Below the pieces are notes generated by a model. That model made no database searches, had not been told where the DNA came from, and was given only the letters and a program-made list of their open reading frames with translations. Of a stretch of 64,000 nucleotides of DNA, positions 54,923 through 62,877 are shown piece after piece. The DNA lies in contig NZ_RRZK01000020.1 in the NCBI RefSeq assembly GCF_004348895.1, forward strand, positions 62,001-126,000, in the 5' to 3' direction. The translations under genes and the position numbers were made by a program. This DNA is from Pseudomonas vancouverensis (lineage in GTDB: Bacteria > Pseudomonadota > Gammaproteobacteria > Pseudomonadales > Pseudomonadaceae). Position 1 is the stretch's first letter. Every line of letters starts with the position of its first letter.

Positions 54923-55759
54923 ATGTCCGACGCCAATCTGGCAACTCTCCTCGTATTGATTTCAGCCTTCATGCACGCCAGCTGGAATGCGGTCGTCAAG
55001 TCGAGCAGCGATCGCCTTTCATCGATGGCCATGGTCGACGGCGTCGCGTTCGTGGTCGCGCTGCTCGCCGTGCCCTTTGTCGCGTTGCCTGCCTGGCCGG
55101 TCTGGGGGCTGATCTTGCTGTCCGTGGGGGTCAATCTGTTCTATCGCTACTTCCTGATCAGGGCCTATCACTTCGGTGATTTCGGTCAGGTCTATCCCTT
55201 GGTGCGAGGTCTGCCGCCCTTACTGGTGGTGGCATTCGCGGCGGTGTGGCTGGGGGAGTCACTGTCTGCGTCAGGGATGCTCGGCGTGGTGATTTTGTCC
55301 CTGGGGATTCTCAGCCTGCTCAACCTGAAAGGCGAGTGGCGAGCGCCGCGTAATGCCTTGGCCGCGGGTGTCTGCGTGGCCTTGTATACGGTCATCGACG
55401 CGCAGGGCGTGCGCAGTTCGCAAGGGGTGCTGTCGTATCTGGTCTATTTCACCCTGGTGCTCAGCCTGCCGATTCCGTTTTTTGCCGCGCGGCGTCGGCG
55501 CGGGGCGCTGGTCCGGCATCTGCAAGAGCACTGGCGAATGTCGGTGTTTGGCGGGCTCACCTACTGCGCCGCCTATGCACTGGTGCTCTGGGCCATGACC
55601 CTGGACAACGTCGCGAAAATCGCCGCGCTGCGTGAGAGCAGCGTGATCATCGGCGCGGTGATCGCCACGCTGCTGTTCAAGGAGCCCTTCGGTCGCCGCC
55701 GTCTTATCGCGGCCGTCACCGTGGCCGTGGGCATCGTGCTGATCAAATGCTCAACCTGA
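54923..55759 (+). CDS. EamA/DMT-family permease
   Basis: A 278-residue inner-membrane protein with about ten hydrophobic helices in two EamA repeats: ISAFMHASWNAVVKSSSDR with VNLFYRYFLIRAYHFGDFGQVYPLVRGLPPLLV in the first, and FGGLTYCAAYALVLWAMTLDNVAKIAALRESSVIIGAVIATLLFKE in the second. DMT proteins export or import amino acids and other metabolites. It lies 33 bases upstream of a RidA-family gene. The start could be the GTG at 54911 or the ATG at 54923; I use the ATG. Confidence 0.88.
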   Translation: MSDANLATLLVLISAFMHASWNAVVKSSSDRLSSMAMVDGVAFVVALLAVPFVALPAWPVWGLILLSVGVNLFYRYFLIRAYHFGDFGQVYPLVRGLPPLLVVAFAAVWLGESLSASGMLGVVILSLGILSLLNLKGEWRAPRNALAAGVCVALYTVIDAQGVRSSQGVLSYLVYFTLVLSLPIPFFAARRRRGALVRHLQEHWRMSVFGGLTYCAAYALVLWAMTLDNVAKIAALRESSVIIGAVIATLLFKEPFGRRRLIAAVTVAVGIVLIKCST

Positions 55760-55792
55760 TCCGAAACCGCTGTTTTCAAACTGGAGTGCGCT

Positions 55793-56143
55793 ATGCAAAT
55801 CGAACGTTTCGCTGCGATCAAACGCCGTTCGGAGATGGTCCGCTACGACAATCACCTCTATATTGGCGGGCAGGTCGCCGAAGACGTCAGCGGTGATATC
55901 GAGGCGCAGACCCGCGAAGTGCTGGCGGGCATCGAGCAACTGTTGCTCAGCGCTGGCAGCGACCGTACCCGTGTGCTTTCGGTGCGTATCCTGCTCGCCC
56001 ATCGGGAAGACTATGCGGGGATGAACAGGGTGTGGGACGCGTTCTTTCCCGAAGGTCACGCACCGACCCGCGCGTGCACCCTGGCCGAACTGATTGATCC
56101 AGATTGGCGGGTGGAGATGATTGTGGTGGCCGCGTGCGGATGA
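55793..56143 (+). CDS. RidA-family (YjgF/YER057c) protein
   Basis: A 116-residue protein with the chorismate-mutase-like RidA fold: VRYDNHLYIGGQVAED and TLAELIDPDWRVEMIVVAACG. The conserved catalytic Arg of true RidA enamine deaminases is in the motif R-x-T/C; here APTRACTLAEL matches. It hydrolyses reactive enamine/imine intermediates, or a pathway-specific analogue, released by amino-acid or deaminase chemistry. It is downstream of the EamA gene and may serve the amidohydrolase pathway. Confidence 0.88.
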   Translation: MQIERFAAIKRRSEMVRYDNHLYIGGQVAEDVSGDIEAQTREVLAGIEQLLLSAGSDRTRVLSVRILLAHREDYAGMNRVWDAFFPEGHAPTRACTLAELIDPDWRVEMIVVAACG

Positions 56144-56189
56144 TCGGGGCGTGATTACAGTCGACAGAAATTTTTTTGAAATCAAGGGG

Positions 56190-56218
56190 TTGCCAGCCTC
56201 AAGAAATGAGTACATAAT
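56190..56218 (+). promoter_or_regulatory. Probable sigma-70 promoter of the tRNA unit
   Basis: TTGCCA at 56190-56195 and CATAAT at 56213-56218 are spaced 17 bases, giving transcription from about 56225, some 125 bases before tRNA-Cys. An AT-rich stretch (AAATTTTTTTGAAAT, about 56168-56182) just upstream resembles an UP element. Confidence 0.7.
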
Positions 56219-56348
56219 TCACGCCATCGAAAGCACTGACCGCTGAAAAAGCTCAATGTTTTCAAAGAGATAGAGCAAGATTCAAATGCTCGATTTCATG
56301 ACAGTTTGTACACATTGCCTGTTCGCTACTCGACAGGAAATGTATTGA

Positions 56349-56422
56349 GGCCGAGTAGCAAAATGGTTATGCAGCGGATTGCAAATCCGCCTACGCCGGT
56401 TCGATTCCGACCTCGGCCTCCA
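56349..56422 (+). tRNA. tRNA-Cys (anticodon GCA)
   Basis: A 74-nt cloverleaf. Acceptor GGCCGAG (56349-56355) pairs with CTCGGCC (56412-56418). The anticodon stem GCGGA/TCCGC holds the loop TT-GCA-AA (anticodon 56381-56383). T arm GCCGG-TTCGATT-CCGAC is readable. CCA is encoded at 56420-56422. Confidence 0.97.
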
Positions 56423-56618
56423 CTTATAAACGAGCTCCGTAGATCTATGATTTACGGAGCTTTTTTATTTGCAATGGCTTGCAAGATTTAGTCTTGAAAA
56501 GGCCATTTGCGAACTTGCTTCACCGGGACGGGATGTATATATTCCCACCTCTGTTGAACAGGCGTCAGAACTGTCAGGTCGTTGATCGACCAGGTTCAGA
56601 TGACTGCACCGCGCTACC

Positions 56619-56705
56619 GCCCGAATGGCGAAACTGGTAGACGCATGGGACTTAAAATCCCCCGCTCGTAAGGGCGTGCCGGTTCGATTCCGGCTTCGGG
56701 CACCA
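56619..56705 (+). tRNA. tRNA-Leu (anticodon TAA)
   Basis: An 87-nt class II tRNA. Acceptor GCCCGAA (56619-56625) pairs with TTCGGGC (56695-56701), and CCA is encoded at 56703-56705. The anticodon loop CT-TAA-AA has TAA at 56653-56655, followed by a long variable arm (CGCTCGTAAGGGCG) and T arm CCGG-TTCGATT-CCGG. It probably shares the upstream promoter with tRNA-Cys. Confidence 0.97.
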
Positions 56706-56713
56706 TCTTAAAT

Positions 56714-56756
56714 CAAGGGTTTGCGGGCGAAAGCTGATGCAAACCCTTGTTTGTTT
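56714..56756 (+). terminator. Rho-independent terminator of the tRNA unit
   Basis: CAAGGGTTTGC (56714-56724) pairs perfectly with GCAAACCCTTG (56739-56749) and is followed by TTTGTTT. It is 8 bases after the tRNA-Leu 3' end. Confidence 0.9.
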
Positions 56757-56943
56757 CTGCTTCATTATTTTGAAGCGGATCAGTATCTCCTCTAAATAAA
56801 CTGTCGCAGTCGTCGCGCAAAAGCACCTGACAAAAGGTGCAAAATCATTCAGAAAACCACTGCTTCCCATCCATATATTTAATTTCCTAATGCAGTAACG
56901 GTTGTCCATACTTGCGATTCAATTGCATTCGCGAGAGGTATTT

Positions 56944-57606
56944 ATGACATGGCATGGATCGTTCAAACATGCTGGTCTGGTGGTGGGACTATTGTTGGCA
57001 GGCAACGTCGTGGCCGGTGATAAAGGTTTGCTCGATGCAGTCCGCGCGGGTCAGGTGGAGAAGGTCAGGAGCGCCTTGGCTGAAGGCGCCGACGTCAATG
57101 CCCGCGGGCTTGATGGAAGCAGTGCCTTGTTGCTGGCGACGCAAGACAATCAGGTCGACATCGCCCGCACGCTGATCGAGGCAGGGGCCGATGTGAATCG
57201 CAAGAACCTTATCTTTGACAGTCCCTATCTGCTGGCGGGCGCCAGCGGTCATAACGAAATCCTCGCAATGACCTTGTCCCATGGTGCCGATCTGAAAAGC
57301 ACCAATCGTTATGGCGGCACGGCATTGATTCCTGCATGTGAGCACGGCTACGTTGAAACCGTGAAGCTGTTGATCGAGGCGGGTGTCGACGTGAATCATG
57401 TCAACCGACTGGGCTGGACGTGCCTGATGGAGGCCATCGTGCTGGCCGACGGTGGCCCGGAGCATCAGCAGATAGTCGCTCAACTGATCGCGGCGGGGGC
57501 CGACTTGAACATTCCTGATCCTTCGGGTGTCAGCCCTTTGCAACAGGCCGAACGTCGTGGGCAGACAGCGATAGCCCGACAATTGCGCGAAGCGGGGGCT
57601 CAATGA
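56944..57606 (+). CDS. Secreted ankyrin-repeat protein
   Basis: A 220-residue protein with a signal peptide (about 1-25, HAGLVVGLLLAGNVVAG) and five or so ankyrin repeats from about 28: for example GLDGSSALLLATQDNQVDIARTLIEAGADVN, YGGTALIPACEHGYVETVKLLIEAGVDVN and LGWTCLMEAIVLADGG. It is probably periplasmic and mediates protein-protein contact, as for AnkB-like catalase partners, but there is no catalase here. The next gene overlaps by 4 bases (ATGA), so they are translationally coupled. GAGAGG precedes the ATG at 56944. Confidence 0.88.
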   Translation: MTWHGSFKHAGLVVGLLLAGNVVAGDKGLLDAVRAGQVEKVRSALAEGADVNARGLDGSSALLLATQDNQVDIARTLIEAGADVNRKNLIFDSPYLLAGASGHNEILAMTLSHGADLKSTNRYGGTALIPACEHGYVETVKLLIEAGVDVNHVNRLGWTCLMEAIVLADGGPEHQQIVAQLIAAGADLNIPDPSGVSPLQQAERRGQTAIARQLREAGAQ

Positions 57607-58076
57607 ACGATTCCAGGGACCAACAGTGGTTGCAACGGGCCGTTGACCTGGCCCACGACAATGTAGCGCAGGGCGGGCGCCCCTTTGGCGCTGTACTGGT
57701 TGCCAATGGGCAGGTGCTGGTGGAGGCGGTCAACGAAATTCACCTGACCGGTGATCCTACCGCCCATGCGGAAATGCTCGCGATCCGTGCAGCGGCTCGG
57801 CAAGCGGGTACGCGACTGAACGAATGTGTGATCTACGCCAGCGGCCAACCTTGTCCGATGTGCCTGGCGGCCATGTACCTGAGTGGCATTTCCCGGGTGG
57901 TGTTCGCTGCGAGCAACGAAGTCGCTGAGCCGTTCGGGCTTTCGACGGCAAAGATCTATGAGCAGATGACCTTGCCATTAACCGAACAAAAGCTGGCGGT
58001 CGAGTATCGGCAGCATCCGGCGATGCCGCTCCTGTATAGCGCTTGGAGGCGTGGGAACAATGCTCAGCAAAGCTGA
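57603..58076 (+). CDS. Nucleoside/guanine deaminase-like protein (CDA fold)
   Basis: A 157-residue protein with the cytidine-deaminase zinc motifs: HAE in DPTAHAEMLAIRAAARQ and PCPMC in YASGQPCPMCLAAMY. GGRPFGAVLV and IYEQMTLPL resemble guanine deaminase GuaD and the nucleoside-deaminase group of about 155 residues, rather than tRNA adenosine deaminase TadA. It removes an amino group from a purine or similar base. It is coupled to the secreted ankyrin gene, an unusual pairing for a cytoplasmic enzyme. Confidence 0.87.
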   Translation: MNDSRDQQWLQRAVDLAHDNVAQGGRPFGAVLVANGQVLVEAVNEIHLTGDPTAHAEMLAIRAAARQAGTRLNECVIYASGQPCPMCLAAMYLSGISRVVFAASNEVAEPFGLSTAKIYEQMTLPLTEQKLAVEYRQHPAMPLLYSAWRRGNNAQQS

Positions 58077-58339
58077 GCTTGATAGAGGGGGGCGGTAGTC
58101 CGAGTCTGATATTTTTGCCATAGGGTGACCTCCCTGCATTGGCTGCAAGAAAATTCAACGCTCGCGTGATGAGGGCGTGAACGCCCTGTAGACGAGGGAC
58201 AGGCACAGTCCGACTAATGCGACCTGCAAAAAAAACGGGTGTTGCAGAGTCGAGCGGGGCAGGAGCCCAGAAAGCGACTTGGGCGTAAACTGAACAGTGT
58301 GCAGCATGAGTTGCAAGGCGCTGCACCTGGAGGTGAGCC

Positions 58340-58861
58340 ATGCGTCTACCCGTCGCTTGTACCTCGATTGTGCTGCTCGCGCTGTGTTTCGTTCCACTTG
58401 CTGGCGCAGCGTCTTCGGTCGAAGTCGATTTCATCAACCCTGATAAATTCCGCGATGCCAGCCTGGACAGTCCGGGCTATGAGCGTGGCGCCGATGCGTA
58501 CGTCATGAAAGAGCTGCGCAACTATTTCGAGAAGCTCGGTCAGCGCTACTTGCCACCCGACGAGCAGCTGCAGATTGAAATTCGCGACATTGACCTGGCG
58601 GGTCGATACGAGCCGTGGCGGCAAAATGCTTATGAGGTGCGCTTCATGCGCGACATCACCTGGCCGAGCATTGATCTGCATTACGTGCTCAAGCAGAACG
58701 GTCAGGTGGTCAGCCAGGCGGACGCCCGCGTGATCGACCAGATGTATCTCCAACGTCCGGGGCGTACCTACAGCAATGATCGGCTCTATTCAGAGAAGGC
58801 CATGTTATCGGACTGGTTTCGCAGGCAGTTCGCCGATCAGCATCAGAGCGGGTTGAATTGA
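58340..58861 (+). CDS. DUF3016 secreted protein
   Basis: A 173-residue protein with a signal peptide (MRLPVACTSIVLLALCFVPLAGA) and one DUF3016 domain: VEVDFINPDKFRDAS, LPPDEQLQIEIRDIDLAGRYEP and IDLHYVLKQNGQVVSQADARVIDQMY, ending in YSEKAMLSDWFRRQF. Function is unknown; such proteins are found in many gammaproteobacteria. The upstream 263 bases (58077-58339) hold no gene. GGAGGTGAG precedes the ATG. Confidence 0.87.
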   Translation: MRLPVACTSIVLLALCFVPLAGAASSVEVDFINPDKFRDASLDSPGYERGADAYVMKELRNYFEKLGQRYLPPDEQLQIEIRDIDLAGRYEPWRQNAYEVRFMRDITWPSIDLHYVLKQNGQVVSQADARVIDQMYLQRPGRTYSNDRLYSEKAMLSDWFRRQFADQHQSGLN

Positions 58862-59101
58862 CGCATACCTGTACTTGAACCGTTCGTCTGGCTCAGATGT
58901 GTGGTGAGGGGATCCCTGGACAGCCTCTCGCGCTGACTTCTTGCGTATGAAAACGCGATTAGCCTTAGTGCGATTTATTCAGGTGCGTCATCAAAACTCA
59001 GCCATAAATAACACAACAGTCCACTGAAAAAGGGTAAGGAAAGCCCCCGCCGATAATCGACAAACAACAAGAACGGTCTTCCTATCAGTCGGTGATCCAT
59101 C

Positions 59102-59758
59102 ATGATCAGGATTCTGGCGTACGTGTTAATGGGAGCTTCGATCGCAGGATGCAACGGCATGGTCAGACCCGATCTGTCGGCCACTTCCAACGATGCTTAT
59201 TTCGCGGTGTTTTCGGGTTTTCCGATCCCTTATTTCTACATGGCCTCGGCGGTGCAATGGAATGAAGATTACGCCGTGACCACCCGGCATACGCCGTTTA
59301 TTCCCTACGTGAAATACAGCTGCAGCACCGGCTGCGATCTGGTGTTCATACAGCACAAGGCCAATGGCCGCCTGCCCACCTGGCGTGCCCCGCGTGTCGG
59401 TGAAGACATCACCGCCGTGGGCGCCAGCCCCTACATGATCACCACCACCGGCAAGGGCAAGGTGTACCCGACGCCGTTCATCAACACCAACGAACACAGT
59501 GGCGACCACTACGCCATTCACGATGCCCCGTTGGTACAGGGCATGTCCGGTGGGCCAGTGATGGGCAACGATGGCGACATTGTCGGTATCAATGTCGGCT
59601 TCTATTCAACCACGCTCAATGACGTGAAATATCACCCGGGGGTCAAATCTGCAGAGCGGATCAGCGTGTTCATCCCTTACGCGATCATCGCCCGGGAGTG
59701 GGGATTTTTGCAGGCAAAACTCAATGATCCACGCAGTGCGAACTATGTCGCGAAATAG
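59102..59758 (+). CDS. Lipoprotein-like trypsin-fold serine protease
   Basis: A 218-residue protein whose opening, MIRILAYVLMGASIAGC, ends in a lipobox-like IAGC (Cys17). The S1-type triad can be read in order: His in VTTRHTPF, Asp in GCDLVFIQ, and Ser in VQGMSGGPVMGNDGDIVGIN. These match the trypsin/V8-like order, but spacing is compact and no pro-region is visible. It may act as a periplasmic or surface protease. An isolated gene: 240 empty bases upstream. Confidence 0.8.
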   Translation: MIRILAYVLMGASIAGCNGMVRPDLSATSNDAYFAVFSGFPIPYFYMASAVQWNEDYAVTTRHTPFIPYVKYSCSTGCDLVFIQHKANGRLPTWRAPRVGEDITAVGASPYMITTTGKGKVYPTPFINTNEHSGDHYAIHDAPLVQGMSGGPVMGNDGDIVGINVGFYSTTLNDVKYHPGVKSAERISVFIPYAIIAREWGFLQAKLNDPRSANYVAK

Positions 59759-59762
59759 CTGA

Positions 59763-59957
59763 TCAATGCCGGGGGTCGGCTTTACGGCGCTCATTGCCGG
59801 CGGGGTTGCCGGAGTTGACCAGGCGTCTTTCCAGCAGAATATTCTGCAAGGCCTGGCGATCCGACGGGTTCATTTGATGTTCCCGTTCCTTGAGTTCAAG
59901 CAGGATCGGGCTGGACCACTGGCGGTAGGTTTTTTCAGCATTTCGAATGGATGACAT
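59763..59957 (-). CDS. Small hypothetical protein, 64 residues
   Basis: MSSIRNAEKTYRQWSSPILL opens a short charged protein with no recognisable domain. The ribosome site AAGGAGG 5 bases before the ATG is close to ideal, which argues that it is translated. The frame extends further up to 60065 but that part has no ribosome site. It is convergent with the protease gene. Function unknown. Confidence 0.6.
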   Translation of the reverse strand: MSSIRNAEKTYRQWSSPILLELKEREHQMNPSDRQALQNILLERRLVNSGNPAGNERRKADPRH

Positions 59958-60061
59958 CTGTTCCTCCTTAATCAGGCTCCTGCCAAAAAAGGCGCCGCAG
60001 TTCGATACGAAAATCACCCTAGACGAGGTTGCCGACCCCCGCCAATGCAGCACGTCGGATT

Positions 60062-60898
60062 TCACTCGGGTTTATCCCAGATACCCGTAGCGACCGTGCG
60101 CCGTACATAGTCGCCAAAGTCCCGTGCCGGTCTGCCCAGTGCCTGTTGCACGCCGTCGGCAGCCGCGCTGTTACGGCCATCGAGCACGCTGGTGCACAGG
60201 TACAACACCAGGTCGATCATCGGCTGCGGCAGTTGCGCTTGTTCCAGTGCGGCTCGATAGGCAGCGGGCGGTACGCCTGCAAAAGCAATCTCGCGTTCGC
60301 TCGCGTCAGCGATGTGTGCAACCGCCTGGGCAAATGTCAGCGCCCGCGGCCCGGTCAATTCATACAGCTGACGGGCGTGCCCGGGCTGGCTGAGGGCGGC
60401 GACGGCGACATCGGCGATGTCTTCCGCATCGACAAAGGGTTCGGCGACATTGCCCACCGGCAGTGCCAATTCGCCCTGCTGGATGGGTTCGAGAAAGTGC
60501 CCTTCGCTGAAGTTCTGGAAGAACCAGCTCGCGCGCAGGATCGTCCAGTCGACGCCGCTGTTTTGTACGACCAGCTCGGCTTGTTGCGCTTCCTCTTCAC
60601 CCCGGCCGGATAACAGCACCAGCTTGCTGACGCCGCTGGCAACGGCCTGCCGGGTGAATGCCTGAATCGTTTCCACGGCACCGGGGACAGCAAGATCAGG
60701 CTGGTAGGCGATGTACACCGACTGAGCGCCATCCAGCGCTGCGCTCCAGGTACTTTGGTCTTCCCAGTCGAAGGGCGGGACGGCGTTACGCGAGCCCTCG
60801 CGAACGTTATAGCCCGCGGTTTTCAGGCGCTGAGTGATTCGGCTGCCGGTTTTGCCGGTGGCACCCAGGATGAGATAGGTCTGCTCAGTGGATTTCAT
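60062..60898 (-). CDS. NAD(P)H-binding atypical SDR (NmrA-like) oxidoreductase
   Basis: A 278-residue Rossmann protein. The dinucleotide loop TYLILGATGKTGSRITQRL near residue 10 and QSVYIAYQPDLAVPGAVE mark the NmrA/ergot-alkaloid AgnA-like atypical SDR family. The active-site Tyr-Lys pair of classical SDRs is absent. It may be a quinone or redox sensor-type reductase. I use the ATG at 60898 with GGAG 8 bases upstream; ATGs at 60907 and 60913 are also in frame. It is divergent from a TetR gene that probably controls it. Confidence 0.83.
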   Translation of the reverse strand: MKSTEQTYLILGATGKTGSRITQRLKTAGYNVREGSRNAVPPFDWEDQSTWSAALDGAQSVYIAYQPDLAVPGAVETIQAFTRQAVASGVSKLVLLSGRGEEEAQQAELVVQNSGVDWTILRASWFFQNFSEGHFLEPIQQGELALPVGNVAEPFVDAEDIADVAVAALSQPGHARQLYELTGPRALTFAQAVAHIADASEREIAFAGVPPAAYRAALEQAQLPQPMIDLVLYLCTSVLDGRNSAAADGVQQALGRPARDFGDYVRRTVATGIWDKPE

Positions 60899-60921
60899 CG
60901 CGTTCATCTCCATCGGTTAAT

Positions 60922-60959
60922 GTGAGTGATGCTCACGTTTAAAAGATGATAGATGCTCA
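60922..60959. promoter_or_regulatory. Operator candidate of the divergent TetR/NmrA-like pair
   Basis: GTGAG-TGATG-CTCAC is a 5-base inverted repeat (60922-60936). GATGCTCA recurs at 60928 and 60952, 24 bases apart. Such paired sites fit a TetR repressor covering the NmrA-like gene promoter. Confidence 0.5.
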
Positions 60960-61033
60960 TGTTTTTCCGTCAAACCACAAGTTCCAGCAGCCGACGTACG
61001 GCCACCTCATTGGCTGCGTGCTAAGGTGAGTCA

Positions 61034-61726
61034 ATGTCATGTTCTTCATCGGGAAACGCGCGAGTGCCGAGAAAAAGCCACGAAGCCAATGAGCAAGCCA
61101 AAGCTGAAGCGGGTCGACGTCAGCCCACGCAGCAGCGCAGTCGCGAGCGCCAGGAACGTATTCTGTCGGTGGCCACGCAGCTGATTGCGGACGCCGGCAG
61201 CGATCAACTGAAGATGAGTGAAATCGCCGAGCGCTCGCAAATTTCCATCGGGTCGCTCTACCAGTACTTTCCCGACAAGGCTTCGGTGATCCGTACGCTG
61301 GCCGAGCGCTTCAACGCGGAAAGTCGTCGCTGTATCGCTGAAGCATTGCAGGCCGTTGAGGATCGGCAGGGGCTGCAGGCCGCTTATTGCGGGTTACTGG
61401 ATCTGTACTACGCGTTCGTGATGGCGGCGCCGGTGATGCGCGACATCTGGTCGGGCATGCAGGCGGACAAGCAACTGCTACAGCTGGAGCTTGAAGAAAG
61501 CCGCGTCGCCGGCAAATTACTGGCCGAGACCATCCTGCGCGTCGATCCGGATCGCGATGAAAAACAAGTCAATGAATCGGCGTTTTTGATCTGGCAGTTG
61601 GGTGAGTCGACGATGCGCCTGGCGATAACCTGCGGACCGGAGGAAGGCCGGGGGCTGGTCGAGGCCTTCAAGCGCATGTCGTTGCGCGAGATCATGGCGC
61701 CCGGGTCTGCGGGCGCCATCGTTTAG
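61034..61726 (+). CDS. TetR-family repressor
   Basis: A 230-residue protein with a helix-turn-helix (about 35-85): RSRERQERILSVATQLIADAGSDQLKMSEIAERSQISIGSLYQYFPDKASV. The C-terminal ligand domain (about 100-220) resembles TetR_C_17/33 types. AAGGTGAG precedes the ATG. It is divergent from the NmrA-like reductase, 135 bases away, a common repressor-reductase pairing. The ligand is unknown. Confidence 0.88.
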   Translation: MSCSSSGNARVPRKSHEANEQAKAEAGRRQPTQQRSRERQERILSVATQLIADAGSDQLKMSEIAERSQISIGSLYQYFPDKASVIRTLAERFNAESRRCIAEALQAVEDRQGLQAAYCGLLDLYYAFVMAAPVMRDIWSGMQADKQLLQLELEESRVAGKLLAETILRVDPDRDEKQVNESAFLIWQLGESTMRLAITCGPEEGRGLVEAFKRMSLREIMAPGSAGAIV

Positions 61727-61741
61727 CCGGCAGGCTTGAGG

Positions 61742-62026
61742 TTATACAAAAGGCTGGTTGGCGAAACCCCGTGGAAGTCGTTGCAAACCGGCCATGGCGG
61801 TCAGGCGCTCTGTCCAGGCTGAGCGCCAGTTGCTGGCGGTATGTGCAGCCTTGGCCTGACGGGCAGCGCGGCGAGTCGCATTGCGTTGGGCCTTGCGCGC
61901 TTCCTTGTAGGCGTCGGTGTTGCGGCAGCTTCTGCATTTGACGCGATTGAGTTCGCTGCTCGAGACGAGGTTGCTGCCTTTGTGGCCGCAAGCCAGATGC
62001 CCGCTGACTTTGAAATGGGTAACCAT
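61742..62026 (-). CDS. Small Cys-containing protein, 94 residues, possible zinc ribbon
   Basis: MVTHFKVSGHLACGHKGSNL starts the protein; CGH and CRSC in VKCRSCRNTDAYKEA could bind zinc, and the C-terminal half is basic (RKAQRNATRRAARQAKAA). AAGGAGG precedes the ATG, so translation is likely. Resembles small basic proteins common near stress genes in Pseudomonas, but I do not recognise a named family. Confidence 0.65.
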   Translation of the reverse strand: MVTHFKVSGHLACGHKGSNLVSSSELNRVKCRSCRNTDAYKEARKAQRNATRRAARQAKAAHTASNWRSAWTERLTAMAGLQRLPRGFANQPFV

Positions 62027-62229
62027 CGGAACGCCTCCTTTGACGTGTGATCGGTTGACCCCACGTGCGCGACGGCGTTCGATTTTATTGCGCGGACAGC
62101 AAATCCCTGCGTCAGGCCGAGCAGGAGAGGGTGGAGGGCGATCTGGCAGTCGCGCAGCCGATGACGTCGGCGTCGTCGATCATGCACCGTGCGCCAGGTC
62201 GTGTCCTCGCATCGAGGGTTCGGATGAAC

Positions 62230-62460
62230 TCATCTGAACCGCGGCAGTGGACGGTCGACGGGTTTGAGCGAGGACAAGGTGTGGCGAATCAGCGGGGTGT
62301 CCTTCTCGATGTCGTTCAGACGGTCGCGGATTCTCAGCGCGGTGGGATGCCCGCCTTGATGATCGACCCAATCGGCGATCTCCTTGCAGGCCGCCGCCAG
62401 GCGAGCCTGACGTGAGTCGAGCAGGGTGAGCAGGGTGGTGATGGACTCTTTTTCGGACAT
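62230..62460 (-). CDS. Small hypothetical protein, 76 residues
   Basis: MSEKESITTLLTLLDSRQAR opens a helical, charged protein with no recognised domain. GGAGGTG lies 6 bases before the ATG. Part of a minus-strand run with its neighbours at 61742 and 62584. Function unknown. Confidence 0.6.
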   Translation of the reverse strand: MSEKESITTLLTLLDSRQARLAAACKEIADWVDHQGGHPTALRIRDRLNDIEKDTPLIRHTLSSLKPVDRPLPRFR

Positions 62461-62583
62461 GAGACACCTCCGTTCGTAGCATCGGGTGTGGCAGCAAAAA
62501 GCCCGCCGGGAGCGAGCTTTCGCCGAGGGTTCGCCAGTCCTTCAGCCTCTTCAGTATAGACGTGAAAATACGGCGCAGGGCCT

Positions 62584-62805
62584 TCAGCCTTGGCGTTCCG
62601 AGACCTGTGATCTGGCATTGAGCTGCTGGCAAACGTGCAACGCGTCTTCTTCGAGGTCGTAGCCATCGCCAATGAAACCCTGGGTGCGGGTATCGGTAAT
62701 GCGATACCACACGGCGGCTTCTGGTGGTTGATGGCTGCTCTCTCCAGCCCTGCGACCATGGATGATGATTCTGTTGCAACGTTTCACGACGAAAATGTCT
62801 TCCAT
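62584..62805 (-). CDS. Small hypothetical protein, 73 residues
   Basis: MEDIFVVKRCNRIIIHGRRA opens a short protein; AAVWYRITDTRTQGFIGDGYDLEEDALHV gives a compact beta-rich core. GGAGAC precedes the ATG. It has no recognised family. Lies 72 bases downstream of topoisomerase IB on the same strand. Confidence 0.6.
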   Translation of the reverse strand: MEDIFVVKRCNRIIIHGRRAGESSHQPPEAAVWYRITDTRTQGFIGDGYDLEEDALHVCQQLNARSQVSERQG

Positions 62806-62877
62806 GGCGTCTCCGCAGCCCTTTCACATTCACAACAACTATAGAAGCCCTTGGCAATCGTGCAAAAAATAGGCAGC

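Noticed and set aside
56349..56705. tRNA genes as an attachment site of a genomic island
   Set aside because: No integrase, no direct repeat of the tRNA 3' end downstream, and no GC shift; downstream genes look like ordinary accessory chromosome genes.
56652..56909. 85-codon minus-strand frame ending in tRNA-Leu
   Set aside because: Its C-terminus is the antisense translation of the tRNA (a known annotation artefact with CPKPESNRHALTSGGF-like text).
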